Positions 1 through 8,429 of a stretch of DNA of 39,761 nt are shown in pieces. A program made the translations under genes and the position numbers. Location: positions 1-39,761 of the forward strand of contig CALWPI010000004.1 in NCBI GenBank assembly GCA_944383385.1, written 5' to 3'. This stretch comes from an uncultured Clostridia bacterium (GTDB taxonomy: Bacteria > Bacillota > Clostridia > Christensenellales > UBA1242). Each line of letters begins with the position of its first letter. Position 1 is the first letter of the stretch. Under the pieces are notes generated by a model. The model worked only from the letters and a program-made list of their open reading frames with translations, was not told the origin of the DNA and did no database searches.

Positions 1-48
1 TTATTAAAATCATTGATAATATTTAGTTTGCATAGTATTTGACAAAAT

Positions 49-76
49 AAAAAGAGCCACAATTTTTGTGACTCTT
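49..76 (-). terminator. Rho-independent terminator of the first minus-strand gene
   Basis: Read on the minus strand, an AAGAG(U)CAC / GUG(G)CUCUU stem with one G-U pair and an A-rich loop is followed by a U-rich tract (UUUUUAUUUU). It begins seven bases after the stop codon of the gene at 83-988, so it is placed to end that transcript. Confidence 0.75.
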
Positions 77-82
77 GGTATA

Positions 83-988
83 TTATGATTTGATAACGTA
101 CTTTAATTGTTTCTCGATTAGTTTTGGTGCACGCTTTGCATAGAATATTGACAGCGATTTGTATATTGATATAAAGGCATAGTCTTGTTCGTCCATTGAC
201 TTAAATTTTGTAATATCAGCATTTCTCAAATAGTTAATGACTTTTAGTAAATCATTAGGAGCCGTACTTACAAAATTTTCATTTGGTACGTTGTATAAAA
301 GAATTTCATAAATTTCGCTTGGTAAGTCATATATATCAGTTTTCATCATTAGCAAGTTTTTGAATATTCTAATGACACTAGAATATACACCTTTGGTTTG
401 TTTATCTTTTTTTACAAAATTTTTGATTGATAATTTTGGGTATTCTATCTCAACTTCGTTGCCACTTTCGTTAGCATATATCACACCAGTTGTTTTATCG
501 TCTTTGGTATACGATATACATGGTATGATATGAATCTTGTATGACGTATAATTGCCGTCTCCTTCAATATCTTCTGTGTGATTCATGGATATATCAAATT
601 TTGTAATCCAAAGTGTTGTATTTGAATCAAATATGTTTACAAGATATTCAAACATTTCTTTTTTGAATTTTTCTAATGAATAATGTAATTCTGGAAGGTG
701 AATTTTATTATCATTCTTCTTCTTTTTCTTTTGAATGGCGTCAGTTGTTGTTTTGATATTTTTTGGCTGACTAATCTCTACATACAATCTTATATCGCCA
801 ACTTTGTTTGTATTGGTATTTGTAACATAGTCGTCATAGTAATATAAGTCAAAATCATCAATAGAAAAAATTGGCTTGTCTATAATTATATTTTCTATAA
901 TTTCATGAACCATACTTTTTAGATTTTGTTTGACAATATCATAATTTTTGCAAATAACTGATTTGTCAAAATTGTCACTTTGGTACAT
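83..988 (-). CDS. Uncharacterised protein with a degenerate nucleotidyltransferase-like pattern
   Basis: No confident family assignment; 301 residues, no signal peptide or membrane segment. The start is supported by a GGGGAG Shine-Dalgarno seven bases upstream. Residues about 150-213 resemble the conserved block of bacterial CD-NTase/minimal nucleotidyltransferase proteins: a hydrophobic strand ending in IIPCISY, a YPK at 183-185, a Lys/Asn-rich KNF-KK-TKG stretch, and an IRIFKNLL helix at 206-213. The expected catalytic parts are missing: no Gly-Ser motif is seen before the DIR at 65-67 (normally Asp-x-Asp), and the third acidic residue is His153. A five-lysine run lies at 87-91. If the fold is right, the protein is probably catalytically dead. 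It has its own promoter and terminator, and stands divergent from a tyrosine recombinase. The fold call is inference by eye; that it is a real gene is well supported. Confidence 0.8.
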   Translation of the reverse strand: MYQSDNFDKSVICKNYDIVKQNLKSMVHEIIENIIIDKPIFSIDDFDLYYYDDYVTNTNTNKVGDIRLYVEISQPKNIKTTTDAIQKKKKKNDNKIHLPELHYSLEKFKKEMFEYLVNIFDSNTTLWITKFDISMNHTEDIEGDGNYTSYKIHIIPCISYTKDDKTTGVIYANESGNEVEIEYPKLSIKNFVKKDKQTKGVYSSVIRIFKNLLMMKTDIYDLPSEIYEILLYNVPNENFVSTAPNDLLKVINYLRNADITKFKSMDEQDYAFISIYKSLSIFYAKRAPKLIEKQLKYVIKS

Positions 989-1036
989 AATCTTCTCCCC
1001 ATTTTGTGTTATGCAAAATCATTAAATTTATAATCT

Positions 1037-1065
1037 ATAATATCATATTTTTATTACTATCTCAA
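1037..1065 (-). promoter_or_regulatory. Promoter of the minus-strand gene at 83-988
   Basis: On the minus strand TTGAGA (1060-1065) and TATTAT (1037-1042) are separated by exactly 17 bases, a good vegetative sigma-A match. The predicted transcript starts near 1030, about 41 bases before the start codon. Confidence 0.65.
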
Positions 1066-1138
1066 ATAATTACAGTGTTTTGTCTAATGAAGTAATTTAA
1101 TTAATTTTCATATCTCATATCAAATATATCAAAAATAT

Positions 1139-1167
1139 TTTACAACTATTCGCAAAATAATTATAAT
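1139..1167 (+). promoter_or_regulatory. Promoter of the tyrosine recombinase gene, predicted leaderless
   Basis: TTTACA (1139-1144) and a perfect TATAAT (1162-1167) are spaced by 17 bases. The -10 box ends six bases before the ATG at 1174, so transcription should begin at or within a base or two of that ATG. No Shine-Dalgarno is present, which fits a leaderless mRNA. Confidence 0.7.
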
Positions 1168-1173
1168 AGTAAT

Positions 1174-2226
1174 ATGAAAGAATTAGATTATTTTTCACAT
1201 CGTGACGAAGAAAATACATTGAAATTACGTGATATTCGAATGGAATTGCCATTTTTCTGTTCGGAATTTTTTCTGGGTATTGAGCAAAACACTACCCCAC
1301 TCACACGTCTTGGATATGCTCGTGATTTGAAATTGTTTTTTGAGTTTTTAACAACGGATACGGAAGAATTTTATGGTATGAAAATCAAAGATATCAAAAT
1401 TGAAGACTTGAAAAAAGTGACAAGCACGCATATTGAAATGTTTTTGAGTTATGTATCTGTCTATAAGCAAGACGAAATAACATACCGAAATGGCGAACGA
1501 GCAAAAGCAAGAAAATTGTCGGCAATACGTGCCTTATTTAAGTATTTGTTTAAGAAAGAAAAACTAGATAGAAATGTTGCAGCAAAGATAGATACACCAA
1601 AGATTCACGAAAAGCCAATTATACGCCTTGAAGGAGACGAAGTAGACAAAATGCTCGATTTGTCCATAGACGGCAATGGCTTTTCTCAACAACAAAAGAA
1701 TTTTCACAATCACACAAAAGCTCGTGATTTTGCAATGCTGTCACTATTTTTAGGTACTGGAATACGTATTTCTGAATGTGTTGGACTCAATATTGAAGAT
1801 ATTGATTTTAAGGAAAATGCTTTTAGAATAACAAGAAAAGGTGGCAACAAAGTAGTATTATATTTTAATGATGATGTAAAGAATGCCCTTCTGTCCTATA
1901 TGCCGATAAGAAATGGAATAAAGGCTGAAAAAGGTAGCGAAGACGCATTATTTTTGAGTCTACAAAACAAGAGAATGTCTGTTCGCTCTGTTGAAAAACT
2001 AGTCAAGAAATACGCTTCTGTTGTCACTCCCCTTAAACATATCACTCCTCATAAATTGCGTAGTACATTTGGTACTAATTTGTATCGTGAGACAAATGAT
2101 ATATATGTTGTCGCTGATGTTTTGGGACACAAAGATGTCAACACGACAAGACGCCATTATGCTGCAATGAGCGAGGACATTCGTAGAAAAGCGGCTACTG
2201 CTGTTAAATTGAGAACAGAAGAATAA
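1174..2226 (+). CDS. Tyrosine recombinase, XerC/XerD-like
   Basis: Site-specific DNA strand-exchange enzyme of the integrase/Xer family, 350 residues. The N-terminal SAM-like core-binding domain covers roughly residues 22-130 and the catalytic domain roughly 150-345. All catalytic residues are visible: Arg198 (GIRIS), Lys222 (RKGGNK), His293 and Arg296 (HKLR), His319 (LGHKD) and the nucleophile Tyr329 (RRHYA). The length is slightly above that of typical XerC/D (about 300). It sits directly upstream of lexA, without phage or transposon genes or direct repeats nearby. A chromosomal Xer-type role such as dimer resolution, which works with FtsK (also in this window), is therefore more likely than a mobile-element integrase; this is inference. 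There is no ribosome-binding site before the ATG, and the promoter geometry implies a leaderless message. A second start (Met23) lacks a Shine-Dalgarno too. Confidence 0.9.
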   Translation: MKELDYFSHRDEENTLKLRDIRMELPFFCSEFFLGIEQNTTPLTRLGYARDLKLFFEFLTTDTEEFYGMKIKDIKIEDLKKVTSTHIEMFLSYVSVYKQDEITYRNGERAKARKLSAIRALFKYLFKKEKLDRNVAAKIDTPKIHEKPIIRLEGDEVDKMLDLSIDGNGFSQQQKNFHNHTKARDFAMLSLFLGTGIRISECVGLNIEDIDFKENAFRITRKGGNKVVLYFNDDVKNALLSYMPIRNGIKAEKGSEDALFLSLQNKRMSVRSVEKLVKKYASVVTPLKHITPHKLRSTFGTNLYRETNDIYVVADVLGHKDVNTTRRHYAAMSEDIRRKAATAVKLRTEE

Positions 2227-2230
2227 TGTT

Positions 2231-2244
2231 AGAACAAATGTTTG
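2231..2244 (+). promoter_or_regulatory. LexA operator (SOS box) of lexA
   Basis: AGAACAAATGTTTG resembles the Gram-positive SOS box (GAAC-N4-GTTC type) and overlaps the first three bases of the lexA -35 hexamer. Nearly the same 14-mer occurs upstream of recA (13366-13379) and ruvC (38133-38146). Autorepression of lexA is expected from the family. Confidence 0.8.
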
Positions 2245-2270
2245 ACATTGTGTTTGATATGTGATATTAT
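2242..2270 (+). promoter_or_regulatory. lexA promoter
   Basis: Perfect TTGACA (2242-2247), 17-base spacer, then TATTAT (2265-2270). The predicted start is near 2277, giving a leader of about 15 bases that carries the AAGAGG ribosome-binding site. Confidence 0.8.
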
Positions 2271-2291
2271 TACAGTAAGTAAGAGGAAATC

Positions 2292-2906
2292 ATGAGATAT
2301 AACAAAGAACATCAATTATTAGAATTTATAAAATCATTTCAAAATACACATAGTTATCCCCCAACAGTTCGTGAAATGTGCAGAGCAATCAATGTAAACA
2401 GTACAAGCACTATTGCTTATTATATTTCAAAACTAGAAAAAAATGGTTTGATTAAAAAGAGCCCTTTTAAGAATAGAGCACTTGAAGTTGTACAAAATGA
2501 AGATAATGATAAAATCATAGAAAATACCCCTTCATTTACACGTATTCCACTTGTGGGAACAATTACTGCTGGTGTGCCAATTTTGGCTGTTGAAAATACA
2601 GAAGAATATTTTATGGTAACTCCAAATATGTTCCGTGGTGACGACTTATTTATGTTAAGTGTTCGTGGTGATAGTATGATAAATGCTGGAATTTTTGACG
2701 GAGATAAAATTGTTGTACAAAAATGCCCAACGGCAGAAAATGGAGAAATCGTTGCTGCAATGATTGACGGTTCTGCAACTGTCAAAAGATTTTATAAAGA
2801 AAATGGTCATTACCGTCTTCAACCAGAAAATGACACAATGGCTCCTATAATTACAGATGACGTCACAATACTTGGCAAAGTAATAGGCCTACTTAGAAAG
2901 TTCTAA
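2292..2906 (+). CDS. lexA: LexA, SOS repressor and self-cleaving protease
   Basis: Represses DNA-damage genes until RecA filaments trigger its self-cleavage. The 204-residue length is typical. The N-terminal winged helix-turn-helix (about 1-70) contains the family pattern YPPTVREMC. The linker carries the Ala93-Gly94 cleavage bond in ITAGVP. The C-terminal S24 peptidase domain has the nucleophile Ser128 (RGDSM) and the general base Lys165 (ATVKRF). An AAGAGG Shine-Dalgarno lies six bases before the ATG. Expression is from its own promoter overlapped by an SOS box. The gene ends at a terminator shared with the convergent miaA. All key residues are present, so the protein should be functional. 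Confidence 0.97.
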   Translation: MRYNKEHQLLEFIKSFQNTHSYPPTVREMCRAINVNSTSTIAYYISKLEKNGLIKKSPFKNRALEVVQNEDNDKIIENTPSFTRIPLVGTITAGVPILAVENTEEYFMVTPNMFRGDDLFMLSVRGDSMINAGIFDGDKIVVQKCPTAENGEIVAAMIDGSATVKRFYKENGHYRLQPENDTMAPIITDDVTILGKVIGLLRKF

Positions 2907-2935
2907 TCACAATTATATTAGATATTGTTTAATAA

Positions 2936-2962
2936 AAAAATGAGTGAATTTCACTCATTTTT
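2936..2962. terminator. Bidirectional terminator between lexA and miaA
   Basis: An ATGAGTG / CACTCAT stem (2940-2946, 2952-2958) is flanked by an A-run on the left and a T-run on the right, so it can work in both directions for these convergent genes. The miaA stop codon lies four bases beyond. Confidence 0.8.
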
Positions 2963-2965
2963 ATT

Positions 2966-3904
2966 TTATATTTTGTTAATAGCATTGTTTATAACATTTT
3001 TGATATTGTCTGTCAGACCATTCGTCATATCAATAAAAATGCTATTTGCAGGACGTTTTTTGAACCAAGTTATTTGTCTTTTGGCATATCTTCGTGTTGC
3101 CTGTTTTAGATTGTCTTTTGCTTGTTCAAGTGTTATTTCCCCTTTTACATAAGGTATCATTTCTTTATAGCCAATGCCTGCCATTGATTGATAATTTTCG
3201 TTTAATCCAAGCGACATCATTTTTTTTGTCTCATCGATAAGGCCATTATCTACCATTTCGTCAACACGTCTATTTATACGTGAATATAATTTTTTTCTAT
3301 CCATAGTAATAGAAAAGATGATTGGATGCAAATATTGAGAACATTCTTGCATATTTTGTTTACTACGAACAACACCAGTATTATAGTAAATTTCAAGTGC
3401 GCGTATTATTCTTTTTTTGTCGTTTTGATGAATTTTTTCGCAACTATCTGGGTCTATTTTTTGTAATTTTTGATACATGCTATCTAGTCCAGATTTTTCG
3501 CATTCTTCTTCTAGCATGCGTCTGGTATTAGAACTAAAAGAAGGCTTTATTTCGCTACCATTTATAATTGCATCAACATAAAATCCTGTTCCACCACATA
3601 TTATTGGCAATTTACCACGACTTTTTATATCTTCAATACATCTTTTAGCATCATTGATATATTGCGATACGGAATAACTTTCCGTAGGTTCTACGATATC
3701 TATCATATGATGCTTTACAAGAGCTTGTTCTTCTTGTGTCACTTTTGCCGTTGCGATATCCATATGCTTGTATATTTGCATACTATCACAAGAAACTATT
3801 TCCCCATTTGTTAGTTGAGCTAAGTAAATTGCAAGAGCAGATTTGCCACTTGCGGTTGGCCCAACTATTACAATGCTATCAATTAGACTATTCTTTTGAA
3901 CCAC
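2966..3904 (-). CDS. miaA: MiaA, tRNA dimethylallyltransferase
   Basis: Transfers a dimethylallyl group to N6 of A37 in tRNAs reading UNN codons, producing i6A. MiaB, encoded in the same operon, converts this to ms2i6A. The 312-residue length is normal. The P-loop GPTASGKS is at 15-22, followed by the SCDSMQIY motif near 38-45 and the GGTGFY motif near 104-109. The start is GTG, set by an AAGGAG Shine-Dalgarno eight bases upstream; it lies inside the end of mutL (22-base overlap), implying translational coupling. It is the last gene of miaB-mutS-mutL-miaA, a standard Firmicutes arrangement; the usual hfq downstream is absent. Confidence 0.96.
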   Translation of the reverse strand: MVQKNSLIDSIVIVGPTASGKSALAIYLAQLTNGEIVSCDSMQIYKHMDIATAKVTQEEQALVKHHMIDIVEPTESYSVSQYINDAKRCIEDIKSRGKLPIICGGTGFYVDAIINGSEIKPSFSSNTRRMLEEECEKSGLDSMYQKLQKIDPDSCEKIHQNDKKRIIRALEIYYNTGVVRSKQNMQECSQYLHPIIFSITMDRKKLYSRINRRVDEMVDNGLIDETKKMMSLGLNENYQSMAGIGYKEMIPYVKGEITLEQAKDNLKQATRRYAKRQITWFKKRPANSIFIDMTNGLTDNIKNVINNAINKI

Positions 3905-5829
3905 TTTTCTATCTCCTTGTCAGAGATTTTTACAACAACTGGTCTACCATGTGGGCACAACAAAACTTGATGGTCGTTATTTAGCATTGATAAGATTGAT
4001 TTTATTTCAATGTCTGTCAAAATATCATTTGCTTTTACAGCAGCACGACATGCACTACGAGCCAAATAATCTTCAAGCATATCAGTTTTTTTAATTGATA
4101 ATGTTGTCATATCTGAGAGAATTTTATTAAAAAATGATACAAAATCAATATCCTTAAAAAGCACTGGCAAACTAGACACCTTGATACAATTATTGCCAAA
4201 CTCATATATATCAAATCCAAGTGTCTTGAATGTATCAATGTTGTCCATTATAAAAGCAAATTCTTGGCTGTTTAGATTTAGAACATATGGCACAAGCAAA
4301 TCCGTTGACAAAATTTTTGAATTGTCTAATTCAGCCTTAAATTTATCATACAAAAGTCTTTCGTGAGCTGCATGTTGGTCGATAAATAACAAGTTTTTGT
4401 CTTGTTGTAAAATAATGTATGTAGCAAAAGCAACGCCAATTACTTTATATTCAAGGGCTAGTTCCCTAATACTATCTTGAACAACTTGTTGTTTTGGTAA
4501 CTCAACTTGTTCAGGTTTTTCAAAACTTGTGTAGTTTGATAACACCCTTTCAGCAATTTTATTCTTTTCTGTTTCGCTATGTATTTCTCCAATAGTATCA
4601 GTGGATGACTTGAATGAATTTACAATATTTGCAAAATGAGAATAGTTTTCATTTTGCATAGTATTTTGCATAGTATTATGTAAATCTTGAATATTAGGCA
4701 TTTTTGGCTTTATTTCGTCATTATTTGGTTGATAATTATGCCCTTCATTTTTGTCTAATACTTCAAGTTTTGATGTGTCTATTGTGTCTTTTTTCTCTTC
4801 AATTTCAGGCGAATAAGTCGATATTGTTTTTGTGTGATTGAGATTGTACAAAATTTCGCTCACCACACCATTTACGAGTCCAAATATCTTGTTTGAATCT
4901 TCAAATTTTACATCTAATTTATTTGGATGTACATTGACATCAACTTTGTCAAGTGGGAAATCAAGGTTGAGAATAAATACAGGAAAACCACCCTTCATCA
5001 AAAATGGTTCATATGCTTTGTAAATTGCAGTTGATACAACTTGATTAATTACATATCTTTTGTTAATAAAAAGACTTTGGTATGTTCTATTTGCTTTTGT
5101 AAATGTTGGTCGAGTAATATATCCGTGGACATGAATATCAAGTATTTCATTATAGTGGTCGACCTCAATCAAATTATCAACAAACTCTTTTCCGTAGATT
5201 ACAAAAATTGCATCTTTTAATCCTGTTCCTTGTGTGTTAAAAATTATTTTATTATCAACAATATACTTAAAAGATATGTTAGGATTTGCAAGAATCAATC
5301 TAGTAACAATATTGGTACAATCTGCTTCTTCCAATTTTGGTTTTCTCAAAAATTTTTTTCTTGCAGGTACACAATAGAAAAGGTCCTCAACAGTTATATA
5401 TGTGCCATTTGGACAGCCTTTTTCTTTTATAGATTCGATTTGACCACCATTTATTACAATTTCGCCACCTATTTCACTATCTTTTGTTTTGGATACTAAT
5501 GTGGTGTGTGACACACTTGAAATACTGCTTAAAGCTTCTCCACGGAATCCCAATGTTCCAATTTTAGATAAATCATCAATACTACTTATTTTGCTTGTAG
5601 CGTGTGGCATAAAAGCATTTTTTAAGTCATCAAAATAGATACCCGAGCCGTCGTCAGACACTCGAATTTTTTTAATACCACCTTGCTCAATCTCAACTGT
5701 GATATGAGTTGCGCCAGCATCAATACTATTTTCAACTGTTTCTTTTATTACACTGCTTGGCTTTTCTACAACTTCGCCAGCTGCAATTTTACTAAAAATT
5801 GACCTATCTAAAACATTTATTTTTGTCAT
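3883..5829 (-). CDS. mutL: MutL, mismatch-repair endonuclease
   Basis: Couples MutS mismatch recognition to strand incision. It is 648 residues. The N-terminal GHKL ATPase carries ENSIDAGA, DDGSGI and GFRGEALSS motifs. A long variable linker (about 330-450) follows, and then the C-terminal dimerisation/endonuclease domain. Endonuclease motifs are visible: DQHAAHE at 484-490, ACR at 593-595 and CPHGRP at 625-630. The last acidic position of the DQHA(X)2E(X)4E motif is Asp495 rather than Glu. This layout suits organisms without MutH. The linker includes a TMQN tandem repeat encoded by a perfect 12-bp duplication at 4652-4675. The start overlaps the mutS stop by one base (TAATG), so the two are translationally coupled. 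Confidence 0.97.
   Translation of the reverse strand: MTKINVLDRSIFSKIAAGEVVEKPSSVIKETVENSIDAGATHITVEIEQGGIKKIRVSDDGSGIYFDDLKNAFMPHATSKISSIDDLSKIGTLGFRGEALSSISSVSHTTLVSKTKDSEIGGEIVINGGQIESIKEKGCPNGTYITVEDLFYCVPARKKFLRKPKLEEADCTNIVTRLILANPNISFKYIVDNKIIFNTQGTGLKDAIFVIYGKEFVDNLIEVDHYNEILDIHVHGYITRPTFTKANRTYQSLFINKRYVINQVVSTAIYKAYEPFLMKGGFPVFILNLDFPLDKVDVNVHPNKLDVKFEDSNKIFGLVNGVVSEILYNLNHTKTISTYSPEIEEKKDTIDTSKLEVLDKNEGHNYQPNNDEIKPKMPNIQDLHNTMQNTMQNENYSHFANIVNSFKSSTDTIGEIHSETEKNKIAERVLSNYTSFEKPEQVELPKQQVVQDSIRELALEYKVIGVAFATYIILQQDKNLLFIDQHAAHERLLYDKFKAELDNSKILSTDLLVPYVLNLNSQEFAFIMDNIDTFKTLGFDIYEFGNNCIKVSSLPVLFKDIDFVSFFNKILSDMTTLSIKKTDMLEDYLARSACRAAVKANDILTDIEIKSILSMLNNDHQVLLCPHGRPVVVKISDKEIEKWFKRIV
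4652..4675. repeat. 12-bp tandem duplication inside the mutL linker
   Basis: Two perfect adjacent copies of TTTTGCATAGTA, encoding repeated TMQN residues in MutL's disordered linker on the minus strand. The unit length is a multiple of three, so copy-number changes would keep the frame. Confidence 0.85.
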
Positions 5830-8420
5830 TATTTTTTCACCTTTTCTACTAGATTTACCAATGTATCAAATGCACCTAATGGAGTCATATTGTCGACATT
5901 GATATCTTTTAGATAATTATATATTTCATTGGCTATTTTGTTTGTCTTGCTTTCCTTCAAAGTATTTTCATCAATTACTCCAAAGTTGGATGCCAGACTG
6001 TGCTCTTCAAGTTGATGCAATATTTCTCTGGCACGAGTAATCACTTCTTGTGGCAAACCTGCAAGACTAGCAACTTCAATACCAAAACTTTTGTTTGCAC
6101 CACCACGAACGATTTTACGGAGGAAAATAACAGAATTGTTGAATTCTTTGACACTAATTCTATAATTTTTTACACCGTCCAATTTGCCTTCCAAATCAGT
6201 TAATTCATGATAATGCGTTGCAAATAAAGTCTTTGATAAAAAGTGGTTAGCAATATATTCCATAACACTCCATGCAATACTAAGTCCGTCAAACGTGCTT
6301 GTACCACGACCAACTTCGTCAAGAATCAAAAGACTATTATTAGTTGCATTTTTTAGTATGTTGCTAACTTCCAACATTTCAATCATAAATGTACTTTGAC
6401 CAAAAGCCAAATTGTCACTTGCACCAACACGAGTAAATATCTTATCGGTAAGTGCAATTTCAGCCGATTTTGCAGGCACAAAACTGCCGATATGAGCAAG
6501 TAATGTAATAACAGCAACTTGTCTCATATATGTGCTTTTACCTGCCATATTAGGTCCTGTAATTATCATTGTACGATTTTCGTTATCATCAAGTAATGTG
6601 TCATTTGGTACAAAATCTTCGTCTTTGAGTAATGCTTCGACTACTGGGTGCCTACCTTCAACGATTTTTATATGGTGCAATTTTGAAGAGACCGTAGGCA
6701 TAACATAATTGTGTTCACAAGCAACTCTTGCAAGTGATAACAGACAATCAAGTGTAGCAATTGCCTTGCTTGTTTCCTGCAATTTGGAGATATATTTTGA
6801 TAGGTGTTCACGAATTTCGTTAAATAATTGTTGTTCAAGTTCAAGTCTTTTTTCGTCTGCACCCAAGATTTTTTCTTCAATTTGTTTCAATTCATCTGTA
6901 ATAAATCGTTCACAATTTGCAGTTGTCTGTTTTCTGTGGTATTCAAAAGGAATGAGTTCACTTTGACTGCGTGGTACTTCTAGATAATAACCAAAGACTC
7001 TATTGTATCCTATTCGAAGTTTTGCAATTCCTGTTTTTTCTTTTTCTTTGCTTTCCAGTTCAGCAAGCCAAGTTTTCCCAACATTGCCAATATCTAGCAC
7101 ATCATCAAGTTCTTTATTATAACCTTTCTTTATATATCCACCTTCTTTTAGTACCATTGGTGGGTCATCAACAATTGCCTTATTTATTAATTCAATAATG
7201 TCACTATAATCGTATAGTTTAGTAAAAATATTTCGAATAATTGGTGTAGAAATATTTTCAATTTGACTTTTTATTTCAGGAAGTTTTTTCAAACTATTGG
7301 ATAGTGCAATACAGTCTTTTGGTGAGAATGACCCAAAACTCAATCTACCACACAATCTTTCTATATCATACACTCCCCCAATGCTTTCTATCAAAGACTG
7401 ACGGACATATATATTATCGACTAGACTGCTCACTCCTTTTAGTCTTGCATTAATCTTACTTTCACTATAAAGTGGCATATCAATCCAACTATTGAGCATC
7501 CTACCACCCATAGCCGTTTCTGTTTTGTCAAGCAACCACAATATACTACCACGTTTTTTGTGGTCATAGAGTGTTTCTGTAAGTTCAAGATTGCGTCTAG
7601 TATTCATATCAAGTGACATATATTCAGTAGATGATACATACTCAAACATCTTGATATGTCTTAAATCACGCATAGAATTTATATAAACGTATTGCAAAAT
7701 CGAGCCAGCAGCAATTAGTACTAGCCTTTCAGTTTTGTCAATCTTTTTTATGTAATCATTACCGAACTGATTAACAAGTGTTTTGTGGCACACCTCTAAA
7801 TTAAAATAAGAATCATCTAATTGTTGAAAATGTGGTAATTGCATTGACTTTACAGCAAGCATTTCGTTAGCAATATCCATAGTTTTTGAGTTGCAAATAA
7901 TCTCTTTTGGCATGGATGTTACTAATAAATCATTTAGATTTTGTAAATAATTGTCACCAGAAAACATAGAAACATAAAATTCACCAGTAGACATGTCCAA
8001 ATAACTGTATCCAAAGCTGGTGTCTTCAACATAAATTGATGCAATATAATTATTTGCTTTGTCTACTAGCATATTTTTTTCCATAACTGTACCCGGAGTA
8101 ATGACGCGAACAATGTCTCTTTCAACCATTTTGACTCCTGGTTTTGGTTCCGTTAATTGTTCACAAATGGCAACATTATAGCCTTTTGCGATGAGTTTTG
8201 CAATATATCCTTCGACTGCGTGATAAGGCACACCACACATAGGAGCCCTTTCAGCTTGTCCACAGTCACGACCAGTTAGTGTCAAATCCAACTCACGACT
8301 AGCTACGATAGCGTCTTCAAAAAACATTTCATAAAAGTCGCCCAAGCGATAAAAAAGTATAGCGTTTGGACAACGTTGTTTTGTTTCTAAATAATGTTTC
8401 ATCATTGGTGATAATGGCAT
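5829..8420 (-). CDS. mutS: MutS, mismatch recognition ATPase
   Basis: Recognises base mismatches and small loops and recruits MutL. The length of 863 residues is typical of MutS1. The mismatch-wedging Phe-x-Glu motif is intact (Phe29-Tyr30-Glu31 in GDFYEMF). The connector, lever and clamp regions follow. The ATPase has Walker A GPNMAGKST at 622-630, Walker B LLILDE at 698-703 with the GRGTS signature after it, and the THYHEL switch near 736-741. It starts ten bases after the miaB stop, with a GGGGA ribosome-binding site (GGGGAAATT before ATG), and overlaps mutL by one base. It is the second gene of the miaB-mutS-mutL-miaA operon. Confidence 0.98.
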   Translation of the reverse strand: MPLSPMMKHYLETKQRCPNAILFYRLGDFYEMFFEDAIVASRELDLTLTGRDCGQAERAPMCGVPYHAVEGYIAKLIAKGYNVAICEQLTEPKPGVKMVERDIVRVITPGTVMEKNMLVDKANNYIASIYVEDTSFGYSYLDMSTGEFYVSMFSGDNYLQNLNDLLVTSMPKEIICNSKTMDIANEMLAVKSMQLPHFQQLDDSYFNLEVCHKTLVNQFGNDYIKKIDKTERLVLIAAGSILQYVYINSMRDLRHIKMFEYVSSTEYMSLDMNTRRNLELTETLYDHKKRGSILWLLDKTETAMGGRMLNSWIDMPLYSESKINARLKGVSSLVDNIYVRQSLIESIGGVYDIERLCGRLSFGSFSPKDCIALSNSLKKLPEIKSQIENISTPIIRNIFTKLYDYSDIIELINKAIVDDPPMVLKEGGYIKKGYNKELDDVLDIGNVGKTWLAELESKEKEKTGIAKLRIGYNRVFGYYLEVPRSQSELIPFEYHRKQTTANCERFITDELKQIEEKILGADEKRLELEQQLFNEIREHLSKYISKLQETSKAIATLDCLLSLARVACEHNYVMPTVSSKLHHIKIVEGRHPVVEALLKDEDFVPNDTLLDDNENRTMIITGPNMAGKSTYMRQVAVITLLAHIGSFVPAKSAEIALTDKIFTRVGASDNLAFGQSTFMIEMLEVSNILKNATNNSLLILDEVGRGTSTFDGLSIAWSVMEYIANHFLSKTLFATHYHELTDLEGKLDGVKNYRISVKEFNNSVIFLRKIVRGGANKSFGIEVASLAGLPQEVITRAREILHQLEEHSLASNFGVIDENTLKESKTNKIANEIYNYLKDINVDNMTPLGAFDTLVNLVEKVKK

Positions 8421-8429
8421 AATTTCCCC

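Noticed and set aside
1-48. Gene fragment at the left edge
   Set aside because: Fewer than 50 bases before the terminator; no reading frame long enough to judge.
2420-2785. Long open frame antisense to lexA
   Set aside because: It is the shadow of the lexA coding frame, with no ribosome-binding site and no recognisable domain; lexA itself is fully supported.
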